DNA from: Planctomycetaceae bacterium
GTDB lineage: Bacteria > Planctomycetota > Planctomycetia > Pirellulales > Thermoguttaceae
Direction of reading: 5' to 3'
Assembly (NCBI GenBank): GCA_031256755.1
Contig: JAIRPZ010000180.1
Location: 1-6,639 of the forward strand
DNA: 6,639 nucleotides
The stretch's first letter is position 1. Every line of letters starts with the position of its first letter. Below are positions 6,191-6,639 of this stretch, in pieces. A model generated the notes under the pieces. The model was given only the letters and a program-made list of their open reading frames with translations, was not told the origin of the DNA and ran no database searches. The translations under genes were made by a program, and so were the position numbers.

Positions 6191-6199
6191 TGTTATACT
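6191..6199 (+). promoter_or_regulatory. Extended -10 box before the glycosidase gene
   Basis: TGTTATACT matches an extended -10 element (TG, one base, TATACT). TTGAAA at 6167-6172, overlapping the cysA stop codon, is a fair -35 match, but the 21-nt spacer is too long for the standard arrangement. Transcription would start near 6206, giving a leader of about 50 nt. It suggests that the glycosidase gene is expressed independently of cysA. Confidence 0.35.
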
Positions 6200-6256
6200 G
6201 TCGTTTATTATCCTATCGCAAGTATTTCACCTTTTTCAATTTCAATTTTGACATTT

Positions 6257-6639
6257 ATGCTGCGGACTTTTTTGATAACGCTCTTGCTTGCCACCGGCAG
6301 TGCCGCTGCCGCCCTTGCCAATGACATACCCGACTCGCTCGAACTGCAATTTCAATCCCCGCCGGATTCCTCCAAACCAAAGGTCTATTGGTACTGGATA
6401 AACGGCAACATCTCCGCCGAAGGAATCGTCAAAGACCTCGAAGCCATGCACGAAGCCGGTATCGGCGGTGCCTACATCGGCGACATCGGAGAGCAAGCAG
6501 GGAAATACGGCAGCGTCAAATTCCGCTCCGATTTGTGGCAGGAAGCCATCCACACCGCCCTCCGCAAAGCATCCGAACTCGGTTTGGAAATCGGTATGTT
6601 CAACTCGCCCGGCTGGAGTCAGTCCGGCGGTCCCTGGGT
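6257..6639 (+). CDS. Secreted glycoside hydrolase, GH106 (alpha-L-rhamnosidase)-like, N-terminal part
   Basis: The frame is open to the window end, so only 127 residues are visible of what is normally a protein of many hundreds. Residues 1-21 are a signal peptide: MLRTF, the hydrophobic LITLLLATGSAAA, and an ALA cleavage site before NDIP. The mature region shows PKVYWYWINGNISAEGI, then KDLEAMHEAGIGGAYIGDIG, and later a helix LWQEAIHTALRKASELGLEIGMFNSPGWSQSGGPW. The pattern WxWxNGNxxxEGIxxDLexMxxxGIGG followed by LGLEIGMxNSPGWSxSGGPW marks the start of the catalytic barrel of GH106-type proteins, known as alpha-L-rhamnosidases acting on plant pectin and similar glycans. The family call is firm; the sugar specificity is not, as many homologues are only annotated as glycosyl hydrolase. 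ATG 6257 is chosen because it gives a clean signal peptide; it has no Shine-Dalgarno sequence. The wobble positions of this segment are richer in C than those of the 3' part of cysA. Confidence 0.85.
   Translation, partial: MLRTFLITLLLATGSAAAALANDIPDSLELQFQSPPDSSKPKVYWYWINGNISAEGIVKDLEAMHEAGIGGAYIGDIGEQAGKYGSVKFRSDLWQEAIHTALRKASELGLEIGMFNSPGWSQSGGPW

Noticed and set aside
5767..6324. 185-codon plus-strand frame overlapping the end of cysA and the glycosidase start
   Set aside because: It is out of frame with two well-supported genes and its translation resembles nothing; it is a shadow frame.
1..6639. CRISPR array, insertion sequence, tRNA, rRNA or attachment site
   Set aside because: I found no regularly spaced repeats, transposase motifs, terminal repeats or RNA-gene signatures on either strand.

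Overview
The window carries five complete protein genes and the start of a sixth. It reads like a PVC-superphylum bacterium, most likely a planctomycete, at roughly mid GC. This placement is inference. It rests on a secreted DUF1080 (3-keto-disaccharide hydrolase) protein, a signal peptidase I enlarged to about 600 residues by two insertions, a planctomycete-like L11, a GH106-like secreted glycosidase, and the near absence of Shine-Dalgarno sequences. No marker gene such as 16S rRNA is present to confirm it.

Layout: 1-91 is an AT-rich leader with a small hairpin that may end an upstream gene. 92-784 (+) is the secreted DUF1080 protein. 785-949 is a gap containing a long imperfect inverted repeat. 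950-2743 (+) is signal peptidase I (lepB), the only gene here with a clear Shine-Dalgarno sequence. 2744-2797 is a short gap with GGATCGATT repeats and a TATAAT box only 7 nt before the next start codon. 2798-4189 (+) is the double-GTPase Der. 4190-4535 is a gap with no convincing gene that ends in a terminator serving the opposite strand. 4536-4961 (-) is ribosomal protein L11 (rplK). 4962-5114 holds divergent promoters. 5115-6170 (+) is a CysA-type ABC transporter ATPase. 6257-6639 (+, cut by the window end) is the N-terminus of a secreted GH106-like glycoside hydrolase.

The genes do not form one pathway. lepB, der and rplK are housekeeping functions (protein export, ribosome assembly, ribosome structure). 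They are interleaved with two exported carbohydrate-active proteins, whose signal peptides would be processed by a signal peptidase such as LepB. rplK stands away from its usual neighbours nusG and rplA, and cysA stands without permease genes, which suggests fragmented operons. I see no mobile element, CRISPR array, tRNA or rRNA, and no convincing new multi-gene system. The best leads are the architecture of the signal peptidase, the isolated rplK, and several structured or leaderless-looking intergenic regions.
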